This document shows, in pieces, positions 52,721-61,203 of a stretch of DNA of 64,000 nt (within the stretch, counting starts at the first letter, position 1; each line of letters starts with the position of its first letter). A program made the translations under genes and the position numbers. The notes beneath the pieces were generated by a model that was not told where the DNA came from, made no database searches, and saw only the letters and a program-made list of their open reading frames with translations. The DNA comes from Herbaspirillum sp. SJZ107 (GTDB lineage Bacteria > Pseudomonadota > Gammaproteobacteria > Burkholderiales > Burkholderiaceae_D): the NCBI RefSeq assembly GCF_006715485.1, contig NZ_VFNH01000004.1:310001-374000 (forward strand). The letters are read 5' to 3'.

Positions 52721-53877
52721 GCCGCCCTCCGGTTCTGGCAGTAATACACCTGGTCCATGCCGAGCTGCTGCATCCCCGGCACCAGCGCGCGTACCACAGC
52801 GAATGGCGCGTCGTGCCGCCCCAGGTCGCGCCAGTACACGGGTTGGCCGAAGTCGCGCTCGATGGCCGCCGCGACGGCATCCGCAGCGGTGTCTTCCGCC
52901 GCGTCCGCGAATGCGTCGAGCGGCGCGCTGTGCTCGTGCCGTACCCACATCGCGCGTGCGAACGCGGCGTCGCGGCAGCGTTCGAACTCTTCAGGGAACA
53001 GGTCGTCGCGCGCGCCGCTGATCATGGTGAGTCGGCTTTGGACGGTTTCCAGCACGGCAGCCTGCAGCGCCGCGCGCGGATCCGGGCTGCAGCCGAACCC
53101 GGAGAACGCGCCGACGTCGCGAGCGGCACGTGCATCCGGCGACCCAAGCAGCATGACAGCATGGCAATGCAGGCCGGCGCCGGCGGGGATGTCCCAGGCC
53201 AGCAGCACCTGGCCGGCCGCGGCGCAGCGCTCCAGCAGCGGGGCGAGGGGCGCGGCGGCTGCGGCTGTGACCCGGCGGGCCGCGCCCTGGAAGGCGGGGC
53301 CCTGCATCCAGCGCTGGACCGCGTTGCGTTCGACGACCTCGCACAAGGCATGCAGCAGTGCCGCGTCGCGGGTCTGCCCGGCCGCGAGGCCGTTCGAGCT
53401 GCGCATGAACACCGGGGGCGAATCGATGTCGTAGCAGAAATCGGTGCTCAGGCAATCGAGCGGCACCCATGCCGCGGGTCCGCCCAGCAGGCGCTCGACC
53501 TCGACGAACTGGGTCGGCACCGCTTCCAGCGGCAGGCGGGTCGGCCGGTGGGCGAATGCGTACAGGTCGGCCAGCGCCAGGCCATCCGCCCGAGCCCGCG
53601 CCGCCGTGCCATGATAGATCGGGCCGTCGATGCGTTCGGCGTGCCAGGTCTCGATGCTCTCCATGACGGCCGAGATCCGGGCCTGGGCGGCGCTCAGGCC
53701 CTTGCCCTGGCTGACCGACAGCGCGCGCGAGGCCGGACGGATCGCAACGCAGGTTGGCAGCCCGAGGTCGTCGAGGCCCGTGATGTCGGCCACGCGGGTG
53801 ATGCCGAAGGTCCGGCACCACGGCTGGAGCCGGGCCCAGAACGCTTCCGGAGCGGACGGCGAAAGGACGGTATTCAT
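52717..53877 (-). CDS. YcaO-3: TfuA-associated YcaO, predicted thioamide synthase
   Basis: 386 residues from the ATG at 53877; the frame continues upstream inside the permease gene without support. ATP-binding motifs of YcaO enzymes are present: RISAVMESIETWHAER (S69, E73, E76), and ALCEVVERNAVQRW near residue 205. It lacks the Pro-rich C-terminus of azoline-forming YcaOs (it ends CQNRRAA) and is fused by a 4-bp overlap to tfuA. Both points place it in the thioamidating branch, which activates a backbone amide with ATP and replaces oxygen with sulfur. The 2-bp gap to the upstream permease shows co-transcription. Confidence 0.92.
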   Translation of the reverse strand: MNTVLSPSAPEAFWARLQPWCRTFGITRVADITGLDDLGLPTCVAIRPASRALSVSQGKGLSAAQARISAVMESIETWHAERIDGPIYHGTAARARADGLALADLYAFAHRPTRLPLEAVPTQFVEVERLLGGPAAWVPLDCLSTDFCYDIDSPPVFMRSSNGLAAGQTRDAALLHALCEVVERNAVQRWMQGPAFQGAARRVTAAAAAPLAPLLERCAAAGQVLLAWDIPAGAGLHCHAVMLLGSPDARAARDVGAFSGFGCSPDPRAALQAAVLETVQSRLTMISGARDDLFPEEFERCRDAAFARAMWVRHEHSAPLDAFADAAEDTAADAVAAAIERDFGQPVYWRDLGRHDAPFAVVRALVPGMQQLGMDQVYYCQNRRAA

Positions 53878-53879
53878 GG

Positions 53880-54530
53880 TCAGCTCCATTCGTGGCGCAC
53901 CGGGCTGCGTTCGAACACACGCACGGTAAGCCAGAGCAGGGCCGGGGAGGCCGCCGCCAGCAGCAGCGGCAGTACCGGCAGGACGGCGGGCAGGCCGGGC
54001 AGGTGCGCTGCGATGCGGCTCCAATTGACGGCCAGGTTGATGCCCACGACCAGCAAAGGAAACGGCAGCCAGATCGCGCGCGACGAATTGAACAGAATGG
54101 CGCAGCTCAGGTAGAAGCTGCTGCTGAACAGTTGCAGCAGCACGAAGGTAACGATGTTGTCGACATCCGGCATGTCGCTATCCTCGCGCGCCAGGCAGTA
54201 CAGCAGCACGCTGCCCCAGACGACCAGGAAATTGGTCAGGGACAGCAGCCAGGTGGCGGCGAATTTTGCGACCACGATCTCGCGACGGGTAACAGGCAGG
54301 CTCAACAGGAAGGCCATCCCGGTCGCGCCGTCTTCCGACGCCACCATGCGGAAGCTGAGCACGAAACCCGCGATGAAGCTGATGCCGAACGCGAGCGTCA
54401 GCAGCACCTGCGGATTCAGGTTGTCGATCTGGGCGCCCAGCGAGAGTACCAGGCCCAGTTCGCAGGCCATCACGAACAGCAATTCGCCGGCGTGGTGGCG
54501 CAGGTCTTTCTTCAACAGGATCGAGTTCAT
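53880..54530 (-). CDS. ABC transporter permease (first exporter set)
   Basis: 216 residues from the ATG at 54530, overlapping the ATPase stop by 4 bp. About six hydrophobic segments: ELLFVMACELGLVLSLGAQI, LLTLAFGISFIAGFVLSF, AATWLLSLTNFLVVWGSVLL and others. FLLSLPVTRREIVVAK is the typical coupling segment of ABC-2/CcmB-like permeases. With the ATPase at 54527 it forms a compact two-gene exporter, probably for the mature peptide or self-protection. Confidence 0.87.
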   Translation of the reverse strand: MNSILLKKDLRHHAGELLFVMACELGLVLSLGAQIDNLNPQVLLTLAFGISFIAGFVLSFRMVASEDGATGMAFLLSLPVTRREIVVAKFAATWLLSLTNFLVVWGSVLLYCLAREDSDMPDVDNIVTFVLLQLFSSSFYLSCAILFNSSRAIWLPFPLLVVGINLAVNWSRIAAHLPGLPAVLPVLPLLLAAASPALLWLTVRVFERSPVRHEWS

Positions 54531-55174
54531 GCTGCGCGCTCCAGCGGCTGGCGGCCCATGTCGAAGGCACCGGCGGCGATCTTCCAGCGACGGCGGGCGG
54601 CGGCGGTCAGGGGATCGTCGTCGTGGCTGCAAATGACGAGCGCATCGCGTTCGGCCAGGCGGCCCAGGAAGAAGTTGCCGATCACTTCCTTGGCGTCGGC
54701 GTCGACAGGGGCGAGCAGTTCGTCCAGCAGGAAGATACGGGCGCCGCTGCAGGCTGCCAGCAGGAAGTTCAGCTTGGCGTTCATGCCCTGCGACAGGTGC
54801 TTGACCTTGACGTCCAGCGGCAGCTTCAGCTGGGCGGCGAGCTCGGCTTCAAGCTGGCGGCGCCAGCCGCGGTAGAACTGGCGCGCAAACGCCAGCACTT
54901 CGGCCGCGGTCAGGTGGGCATAGGCGCGGCGCAGACTACCGGCGTAGACGACGTCCTGCTTGTAGGCAATCGGGGCGTCCGCCAGCGTGTGGCCGTAGGC
55001 GCTCAATTCGGTATGCCGGGCCATGAAGATCCCCGCCAGGCTCTTGAGGAGCGTCGATTTGCCGGCGCCATTCGCGCCCTGCAGCCAGACCGACTCGCCG
55101 GGCGCAAGGCGCAGCGCGTCCACATGCAGGCTGAAGCCGGGCAGGCTCAGGTCGAGATTGTTTGCTATCAACAC
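54527..55174 (-). CDS. ABC transporter ATP-binding protein (first exporter set)
   Basis: 215 residues. Walker A GANGAGKSTLLKSL, signature LSQGMNAKLNFLLAA, Walker B ARIFLLDELLAPVDADA, and switch His in ICSHDDD. It is short, of the CcmA-like type. Its permease partner overlaps its end. The upstream M50 protease gene ends 13 bp before its start, with protease, ATPase and permease in sequence. Confidence 0.92.
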   Translation of the reverse strand: MLIANNLDLSLPGFSLHVDALRLAPGESVWLQGANGAGKSTLLKSLAGIFMARHTELSAYGHTLADAPIAYKQDVVYAGSLRRAYAHLTAAEVLAFARQFYRGWRRQLEAELAAQLKLPLDVKVKHLSQGMNAKLNFLLAACSGARIFLLDELLAPVDADAKEVIGNFFLGRLAERDALVICSHDDDPLTAAARRRWKIAAGAFDMGRQPLERAA

Positions 55175-55187
55175 GATGTTGCTCCAG

Positions 55188-56390
55188 TCAGGAATGGTTC
55201 GGTACCAGGTATTTCTGCTTGATCGTCCGTAGGTAGGCGACCAGCGACAGCGCCAGCATCGCAGCGACGAGGGCCAGCAGCCCCATGGCGAGCAGCGGAT
55301 GCAGGCTGCCCAGCAGCTTGAGCAGCACGCGCCGCGACTGGTCGACGAAGAAGGCGATGACGGCGACCGAGAAGCCGGAAAACAGCCAGTAAATCGCGCC
55401 GTTGCGTGGCCTGAAGTTCAGGCGCATGGCCCGGCGTACGACCGGCAGCCGCGACATCACGTAGGCCGTAGAGCGCTGGCGCAGGTTGGGTTCGCCGAGC
55501 AGGTCGCTCAACACCCAGTAGCCGTCCAGGCGCAGCGTCGGAATGGCGTTCAGGACCATGCGCGTGAGCAGGATGATGAAGAAGATGAAGGCGGCCTGGC
55601 TCACGTAGGAATAGGGATCGGCCCAGATCAGTACCTGCGCGGTGGCGATCGCCAGGTAGCTTTCCACATACAGCCCGGCGAGCGCGATCTCGATGCGCTG
55701 CAGCTTTCGCGGCAGCATCCAGGCCTCGGAGACATTCACATACACCCCGATTTGCAGGAAGTACAGGACCACCTGGAACTCCCGTACCCGCGCACCGTGG
55801 CGCCGGCAGGCATAGGCATGCCCGAGCTCGTGCATCAGCGACGACACGATCAGCAGCGCGTACACCAGGATCCAGTTGGGAAAGTGGGTAAAGGCAGCGA
55901 ACTGCGGCCAGGCGAACACGTTTTCCTGGACGCACTGGTAGCTGGTGACGACCAGCGCCAGCACCCACAGGACCAACGCGGGCCTGCCGAAGAAAGGCCG
56001 GTATAGCACCGACACCAAATCGAGCACCCGGTTCGGGTCGCACTGGAACAGGCGCAGCAGCAGGATGTTGCCGCGGGCGGAGGCCGGTGCCGCTGCAGGC
56101 GCGCCGTCGGCGGTTTGCAGCAGTCCGGCGCCGGCGGCCTGGCGCAGCATACCCAGCGCCGCGCCGCGCTGGGCCGGCGGCAGGGCGGCGACGAAGGCGC
56201 CGGCCGTGCCGGGTCCCTCGATCCGCTGCAGCAGTTGCAGTGCCGCCAGCGGCAGCCGGAAATGGCGCCCGTCCGGACGCTGCAGGATCGCGAGCGGCTT
56301 GCCGTCCTGTTCCTGGGTCGCGATGGTCAGTGACGGCGACAGCGGCGCGATCGGGAAATCGGCCGGCGCGGCGTAAGATTCGTGGTTCAT
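55188..56390 (-). CDS. M50 membrane metalloprotease with PqqD-like N-terminal domain
   Basis: 400 residues from the ATG at 56390. Residues 15-95 form a small winged-helix-like region (SLTIATQEQDGKPLAILQRP, FRLPLAALQLLQRI) resembling PqqD/RRE leader-binding domains. Then come several membrane helices and the zinc site HELGHAYACRRHG (H187, E188, H191), with TLRLDGYWVLSDLLGE as the second half of the site-2-protease motif. The mix of a possible leader-binding domain and an intramembrane protease suggests leader removal at the membrane before export, but this is an inference. Immunity is an alternative role. One base separates it from YcaO-2. Confidence 0.85.
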   Translation of the reverse strand: MNHESYAAPADFPIAPLSPSLTIATQEQDGKPLAILQRPDGRHFRLPLAALQLLQRIEGPGTAGAFVAALPPAQRGAALGMLRQAAGAGLLQTADGAPAAAPASARGNILLLRLFQCDPNRVLDLVSVLYRPFFGRPALVLWVLALVVTSYQCVQENVFAWPQFAAFTHFPNWILVYALLIVSSLMHELGHAYACRRHGARVREFQVVLYFLQIGVYVNVSEAWMLPRKLQRIEIALAGLYVESYLAIATAQVLIWADPYSYVSQAAFIFFIILLTRMVLNAIPTLRLDGYWVLSDLLGEPNLRQRSTAYVMSRLPVVRRAMRLNFRPRNGAIYWLFSGFSVAVIAFFVDQSRRVLLKLLGSLHPLLAMGLLALVAAMLALSLVAYLRTIKQKYLVPNHS

Positions 56391-56391
56391 G

Positions 56392-57699
56392 TCAGGCGAA
56401 AGGATGTGGATGCGGGTTGAGATCGGCAAGCGTGTTCGGCGTGCGCAGGTAGCCCAGGCGCACCGGTACCTCGTAGATGCGGCGGTGCCCCAGGCTCGGA
56501 TAGCGGTGGTCGGCGGTCAGAGGCACCAGGTCGGGCACCAGGACCTTGCGCACCTTGACCCCGAGGCTGGCCACGTCGCCAGGCGCCAGGTCGACGGCGA
56601 CGGCTTCGCCGACGAAGGGGCGCAGGCGGCGCAGCGCATCGAGCAGGTGAGCCCGAGCATCCGCGCCGGCCAGGCCGTCGCGTTCGCCGCGCATCGCCAC
56701 CTGCGTGGCGCTGTCCAGGAAGCGCAGGTGCGGGCGCAACGCGGGCGAGGTGTAGGCGAGGTCGCGCTGCTCCAGGTTGGTGAAGTCACCATGCGCCTCC
56801 TTGGGTTGCCACACGGCGCGGTCGTTCTGGTCGAGGTGGTAGCGTATGCGTTCGGCGCTGGATGCCGCCTCATGGAAGGCCTTCACCGCGGCGGCGGCAT
56901 GGTCCGGCTTGGCCGACAGGCCCAGCGTGGTGCATGCCTGCCCGTAGATATGCTGGTGCATGACCGCCATGACGGTCGGGATGCCGTGATCCATGGTCAG
57001 GTCGATCAGCGCGCAGGTGGCGCCGCTGCGCCCGATCCGCGCGGCGATCAGCGCCAGCGCCGCGCTGTCCGCCGGCAGGCGCAGCTGCGGCATGGACAGG
57101 CGGTTCAGCCACATGATCATGAAGGCGTCCCGTTCAACCGTTTCCAGCAGGCCGCTCAGCAGAGCTTCGTCGCGGGTCCAGCCGGCCGCCATGCCGGTCG
57201 ACGTCGACAGGCCGAGGTTGTCGGCGCGCGATGCGGGCCGGTAGGGCACGTACACCATGGCCGCCGGCACGAAGCGCCGCTCCAGGTCGAACAGCGAGGT
57301 GCCGCCGAGCCAGAACACTTCGCTGTCGCCATCCAGCCGTGCGAACGGGAAGCCGGGCTGCGCGTACTGCCACGGAGCAAAGATCGGAAACCGTTCGCTG
57401 TGCAGAAACTGCGCCGACGTCGGCTTCGACCAGATCAGGCGCTCGTGGTCGATATGGGCGCCGGAATAGCGTTCGAGCCCTTCGAAGATCGATTTCACGA
57501 TCGCATCGCGTTCGTTCAGCCCGAGCGCGCCCGCGGTCTGGATGTTGTGGCCATGCGGCAGACGGGCGTAGTCGGGTGTCATGTTGATGCAGTTGAAGAA
57601 GCCGGCCGAACGCGCCTGGCCGGGCAGGAACAGCAGGCTCTTGATCAACCCGGTGCGCGGCGACAGCACGCGCTCGGCGAGGGCGGCAATGTCGCGCAT
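56392..57699 (-). CDS. YcaO-2: azoline-type YcaO cyclodehydratase
   Basis: 435 residues; its ATG overlaps the SagB stop by 3 bp. YcaO ATP-site motifs: KSIFEGLERYSGAHIDHERL and SGLLETVERDAFMIMW. The C-terminus ends NPHPHPFA, the Pro-rich tail typical of azoline-forming YcaOs. It is clearly related to YcaO-1 along most of its length but well diverged. It should use ATP to cyclise Cys, Ser or Thr of the precursor to an azoline, guided by the F protein. Division of labour with YcaO-1, for example Cys against Ser/Thr, is possible but unproven. Confidence 0.92.
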   Translation of the reverse strand: MRDIAALAERVLSPRTGLIKSLLFLPGQARSAGFFNCINMTPDYARLPHGHNIQTAGALGLNERDAIVKSIFEGLERYSGAHIDHERLIWSKPTSAQFLHSERFPIFAPWQYAQPGFPFARLDGDSEVFWLGGTSLFDLERRFVPAAMVYVPYRPASRADNLGLSTSTGMAAGWTRDEALLSGLLETVERDAFMIMWLNRLSMPQLRLPADSAALALIAARIGRSGATCALIDLTMDHGIPTVMAVMHQHIYGQACTTLGLSAKPDHAAAAVKAFHEAASSAERIRYHLDQNDRAVWQPKEAHGDFTNLEQRDLAYTSPALRPHLRFLDSATQVAMRGERDGLAGADARAHLLDALRRLRPFVGEAVAVDLAPGDVASLGVKVRKVLVPDLVPLTADHRYPSLGHRRIYEVPVRLGYLRTPNTLADLNPHPHPFA

Positions 57700-58586
57700 C
57701 AGATCGTCGCCGGCAGGGACCGCAGCTGGCCGGCCGGGGCCGGACGGCCACCGACGAGGAAGCCCAGCAGCACGGGTTCGTCGAGCGGGTTGACGTCCAG
57801 TACCTTGGCCATGCGGTCGTCGAACAGGCCGCCGAGGGCGCAGGCGCCGAGGTCGAGCGCCGTCGCGTTCAGGTACAGGTTTTGCAACAGGGTGCCGGCA
57901 TCATGCATGAGGAAGCGGTAGCCGCGCTGCCGGTACTTCGACAGAGTGCGCTTCCAGACGCCGGTCAGCACGAACAGGACCGAGGCGTTCTTCAGCAGGT
58001 CGTGGTAGGTCGTGCACTCGAACAGTTCGTCCAGCATGTCGCCGGTGCGCAGGCGCTGCAAGGCGTGCTGGGGCACGTTGTAATGGTACACGCCGCGTTC
58101 GAGTCCCTCGACGTTCAGCACGATCGGATAGATCTCCATCGGGTACAGGCCGCCGGACGAGGCGGCCGGGCGCCCGAAGCCGCCGTCCTCGAAGCGGCCC
58201 TTCCAGGGTTGCGGACGGGTCGCGCCGTAGGAATGCAGCAGCAGCGCGCTCAATGCCTCCAGGCGCAGGGTGTCGGGCCGGAAGCTGGTGGCATAGGTGC
58301 TGAGCGACGCGCGCCGCTTCAAGGCGTCGGCCAGCGTCATGTCGCCCAGGGATGCCTGCTTGTCGAGCGGGATCGACAGGGCGGCCGGGTAATTCTTCCA
58401 GGCGCGCTGCATCATCGCGAGGATGTTCGGATCGGACTTGATCTCGCCGACCCGGCGGCCTATCTCGCGCGTCGAATTCGGCGACAGTTTGGTGTGTTCG
58501 TGGAAGGTTTCGACGATCTCGTTATCGTCCTTCTGGAAGATGTCGATGAACGAGTACGAAACGTAATCAATGTCTTTCTTTAGCAT
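57699..58586 (-). CDS. SagB/ThcOx-type FMN-dependent azoline dehydrogenase
   Basis: 295 residues, with CGGAG before the start. Nitroreductase-fold motifs: KRRASLSTYATSF, RPAASSGGLYPMEIYPIVL, YRQRGYRFLMHDAGTLLQNL preceded by the SK of the conserved Lys-Tyr pair, and GACALGGLFDD. It oxidises azolines to aromatic azoles. It sits between the two azoline-type YcaO genes, so the final product probably contains thiazoles or oxazoles. Confidence 0.93.
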   Translation of the reverse strand: MLKKDIDYVSYSFIDIFQKDDNEIVETFHEHTKLSPNSTREIGRRVGEIKSDPNILAMMQRAWKNYPAALSIPLDKQASLGDMTLADALKRRASLSTYATSFRPDTLRLEALSALLLHSYGATRPQPWKGRFEDGGFGRPAASSGGLYPMEIYPIVLNVEGLERGVYHYNVPQHALQRLRTGDMLDELFECTTYHDLLKNASVLFVLTGVWKRTLSKYRQRGYRFLMHDAGTLLQNLYLNATALDLGACALGGLFDDRMAKVLDVNPLDEPVLLGFLVGGRPAPAGQLRSLPATI

Positions 58587-58610
58587 ATCGAACTCCGTGC
58601 AGGCCCCTGG

Positions 58611-59942
58611 CTAGGGAAATGGATGGGGAATGCTGTTGAACGAACCTTCCGGCAGCGCTTTTCTCGACAGCTTGCGGGGAACCTGTTCCAGCCTAGGGCA
58701 GCCGAGCGTAGGCAGCCCATGGGTGGCGTACAGCGTGGACAGCCCGGGAATGAAGACCTTGGGCACTACGAAACCGAGGTCGCGAATCTCGCTGGTGGTC
58801 AGGTCGACGGCGCAGGCCTCGTAGCCGGCCGCCTCGACCGCACGCACGCACGCGGCCAGGTCCTGCGCTGCGCTGCCATGGCAGCCGGCGTCGAAATCGG
58901 GTGTGATGCTCAGCGTGGTGTCGAGCAGGAAGCCGGCATGGGCGCGCATTTCCGGTTCACAGTACAGCCGCACGTGGTCCTCGAAGTCCCTGACGTTCAT
59001 GAAGTCGGGATCGGGCCGCCAGTCGGCGCGCCGCTGCATCAGCGAATTGGCCCAGGTCAGCGTCTGCGACGCTTCCAGCCACGCCTTGATCACGGCCTGC
59101 CGGTAATTCGGCCGCGTCGACGCGCCGACGCACAGGTAGGGACCGCGCGCGCTGGTGCCCTCGATCACGCACAGTACCGTCGGGATCGCGATGTCCAGGG
59201 TCAGGTCGAACAGGTGGAACTCGATGCCGCGGCATTTGAAGTAGCGTTCGTACAGCGCGGCCAACTGGGCGTCGTGCCGCCATTCCAGGCGCGGCACCTC
59301 GAGCTGCTTGAGCCAGGTGATGATGAAGGCGTCGCGTTCGACGACTTCGCACAGCCCGCTCAACAGGGCAGCGTCCGGATCGGTGTGGCAGGCCTGGCCG
59401 CTCGACACCGAATACGCGAGCAGGTCGTTCGGGCGTTCCGGGCTGGTGTGCGCGACGTATGGGATGAAGGACAGACACGCCGGGACGTATCGCGTTTCTT
59501 CCTGCCCCAGGACCTTGGCGCCGACCCAGTGGATCGGCAGGTCGGGACTGGCAGCCGCGAACGGATAGTTCGGATGGCTCTGCTGGCGCTGCGAATAGAT
59601 GGCGAAGGTGTCCATGCCGATAGCCGCCGGGCCCAGCTCGCGCTGGGTCGCGTGGATCAGCTCATCGTGGTCATACACGGCGCAGCAATAGCGTTCGATG
59701 CATTCGCCGACCGCGCCCATCGCCGCGTCGTTCCAGGTCAGGCCCGCCGCGCCGGTGTCGCCGATCAGCTCCGAGCGGTTATAGGCGCTGATCGAGCTGA
59801 CCACGGACGATGCGTTGTGGGTGCGCGGGAAGCCGGACTGGTTCAGGATGCGCTGCACATGGCGTACCAGGGCCAGCGGGCCCTGCACGGTTGCGTTGCT
59901 GTGCGCCAGGATCCGGTCCAGGGTGTCGTTCGCGGCCATCAT
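58611..59942 (-). CDS. YcaO-1: azoline-type YcaO cyclodehydratase
   Basis: 443 residues from the ATG at 59942 (the next codon, 59939, is also ATG). ATP-site motifs: AMGAVGECIERYCCAVYDHD and SGLCEVVERDAFIITWLK. The C-terminus ends SIPHPFP, matching the Pro-rich tail of azoline-forming YcaOs. It starts inside the stop of the F-protein gene, as is usual for F/D pairs in thiazole/oxazole-modified peptide clusters, so this is the most likely catalytic partner of the F protein. Confidence 0.93.
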   Translation of the reverse strand: MMAANDTLDRILAHSNATVQGPLALVRHVQRILNQSGFPRTHNASSVVSSISAYNRSELIGDTGAAGLTWNDAAMGAVGECIERYCCAVYDHDELIHATQRELGPAAIGMDTFAIYSQRQQSHPNYPFAAASPDLPIHWVGAKVLGQEETRYVPACLSFIPYVAHTSPERPNDLLAYSVSSGQACHTDPDAALLSGLCEVVERDAFIITWLKQLEVPRLEWRHDAQLAALYERYFKCRGIEFHLFDLTLDIAIPTVLCVIEGTSARGPYLCVGASTRPNYRQAVIKAWLEASQTLTWANSLMQRRADWRPDPDFMNVRDFEDHVRLYCEPEMRAHAGFLLDTTLSITPDFDAGCHGSAAQDLAACVRAVEAAGYEACAVDLTTSEIRDLGFVVPKVFIPGLSTLYATHGLPTLGCPRLEQVPRKLSRKALPEGSFNSIPHPFP

Positions 59943-61090
59943 GCCCAGACCCTCTCGGGGACGCGCTCGGCATGCGCGTTGCAATGCGGGCAGCGGGGCA
60001 CGCGCAGCACGGGATGGCGCTCGGAGGACAGGTCCTCGACGTTCACGGTCAGCAGCTTGCCGGCGCAGATCGGCGTCATGTCAGGCGCCAGCATGCGGAC
60101 TGCCTCGACGGTGGCATAGTTGGCAGCGATTTCCGCAAATGGCGGCAGCACGCCGAAGTTCTCCACTTCCTTCATCGCATTCACGGTATCGGCGAAGGCC
60201 TTGTAGCTGTCGACGTGGCCGACATTGCTCTGGAAGCGGTATTCGTAGCACTTGTAGCAGGCGGTCTCGCTGGGGATGATCGCCGGTCCCATCTGGATCT
60301 CCGTGTTGTCGACCACCGCCAGCGGCAGCCACATCACGTTGGCGGCCAGCACTGCCTTGTTCAGCGATTCGTAGGCCGGATTGAAGATCACGGGCTTGCT
60401 GCAGGCGCTGATGACGAGATCGCATTCGCGCAGCAGCTGCTGCCATTCGATCACTGACGATGGCGCGGCGCCGACGGCAGTGACGGCCGTCGGCAGGCCA
60501 GCGCCGTCCAGCTGCCTGGCGATCACCTCGGCGGGGTGGCGCCCGAGATCGGCGGCCGACAGGTGGCGGCTGCGGGCAATGTCGCACTGGGCTACGGGAT
60601 CGGCCAGCACCAGGATGCGGCCGGCGGCCACCGACGCCAGATTGAGCGCCAGCGGAATAACGAGCTCGGCGGCGCCATACAGCAGGATGCAGCTCGCATG
60701 CATGGCCAGCACAGGCTGCCAGCTGTTCGTGCCGGTATCGCTATATCGGCTGACCGTGCGGCGGAAATGTTTATTCAGTGATTCGAGTTTCGTGGAATCG
60801 TAATTTTTAAATTCGAGAGGAATGGGATCGATTTTCTCGATCATATTCCTTTCATTCAATGCCTTGAATACTTGGCGACATTGATCCGCATTATCGAAAG
60901 AGGTAATTTGCGAATAGACTTCGGCTTCGCTGTAATTCCCGCCGAGCAGGCCGAGGACTTTCATTACCGCAGTCCGGACGATAGCGCCCTTCAATACGAT
61001 ACTTTTGCCTTCGGTGCGTATTTGCAGACTTTCCTGGGATTGCCATACCAGATGCTGGTCTACAAGTTTAATTTTGCGTTGATCATCCAT
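59939..61090 (-). CDS. ThiF-like leader-binding partner protein (F protein) of the cyclodehydratase
   Basis: 383 residues from the ATG at 61090. The frame opens further upstream to 61234, but that part would overlap the terminator and the precursor gene. Residues 1-95 form a RiPP recognition element-like winged helix (IVLKGAIVRTAVMKVLGLLG). A degenerate E1-like domain follows; the nucleotide loop reads LLYGAAELVIP, without GxGxxG. Zinc ligands are CYKC (278-281) and CPHC near 368. Such proteins bind the leader peptide and stimulate the YcaO, but do not adenylate. It is the first maturation gene after the precursor. Confidence 0.9.
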   Translation of the reverse strand: MDDQRKIKLVDQHLVWQSQESLQIRTEGKSIVLKGAIVRTAVMKVLGLLGGNYSEAEVYSQITSFDNADQCRQVFKALNERNMIEKIDPIPLEFKNYDSTKLESLNKHFRRTVSRYSDTGTNSWQPVLAMHASCILLYGAAELVIPLALNLASVAAGRILVLADPVAQCDIARSRHLSAADLGRHPAEVIARQLDGAGLPTAVTAVGAAPSSVIEWQQLLRECDLVISACSKPVIFNPAYESLNKAVLAANVMWLPLAVVDNTEIQMGPAIIPSETACYKCYEYRFQSNVGHVDSYKAFADTVNAMKEVENFGVLPPFAEIAANYATVEAVRMLAPDMTPICAGKLLTVNVEDLSSERHPVLRVPRCPHCNAHAERVPERVWA

Positions 61091-61150
61091 ATATTGGGCA
61101 GGTCTTATCAAGAAAGTGTCAAAGAGGGAATCCGCCTGCGAAGAGGATAT

Positions 61151-61190
61151 AAAAAAACCCGCCGAAAACCTTGCGGTTCCCGGCCGGGTC
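61151..61190 (-). terminator. Intrinsic terminator/attenuator between precursor and maturation genes
   Basis: On the minus strand, ACCCG, CCGGG and AACC pair with GGTT, TTCGG and CGGGT around a GCAA tetraloop, followed by seven T. It begins 14 nt after the precursor stop. Partial read-through would give far more precursor mRNA than enzyme mRNA, a common RiPP design. Confidence 0.82.
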
Positions 61191-61203
61191 AGTGCCGCAT
61201 CTA

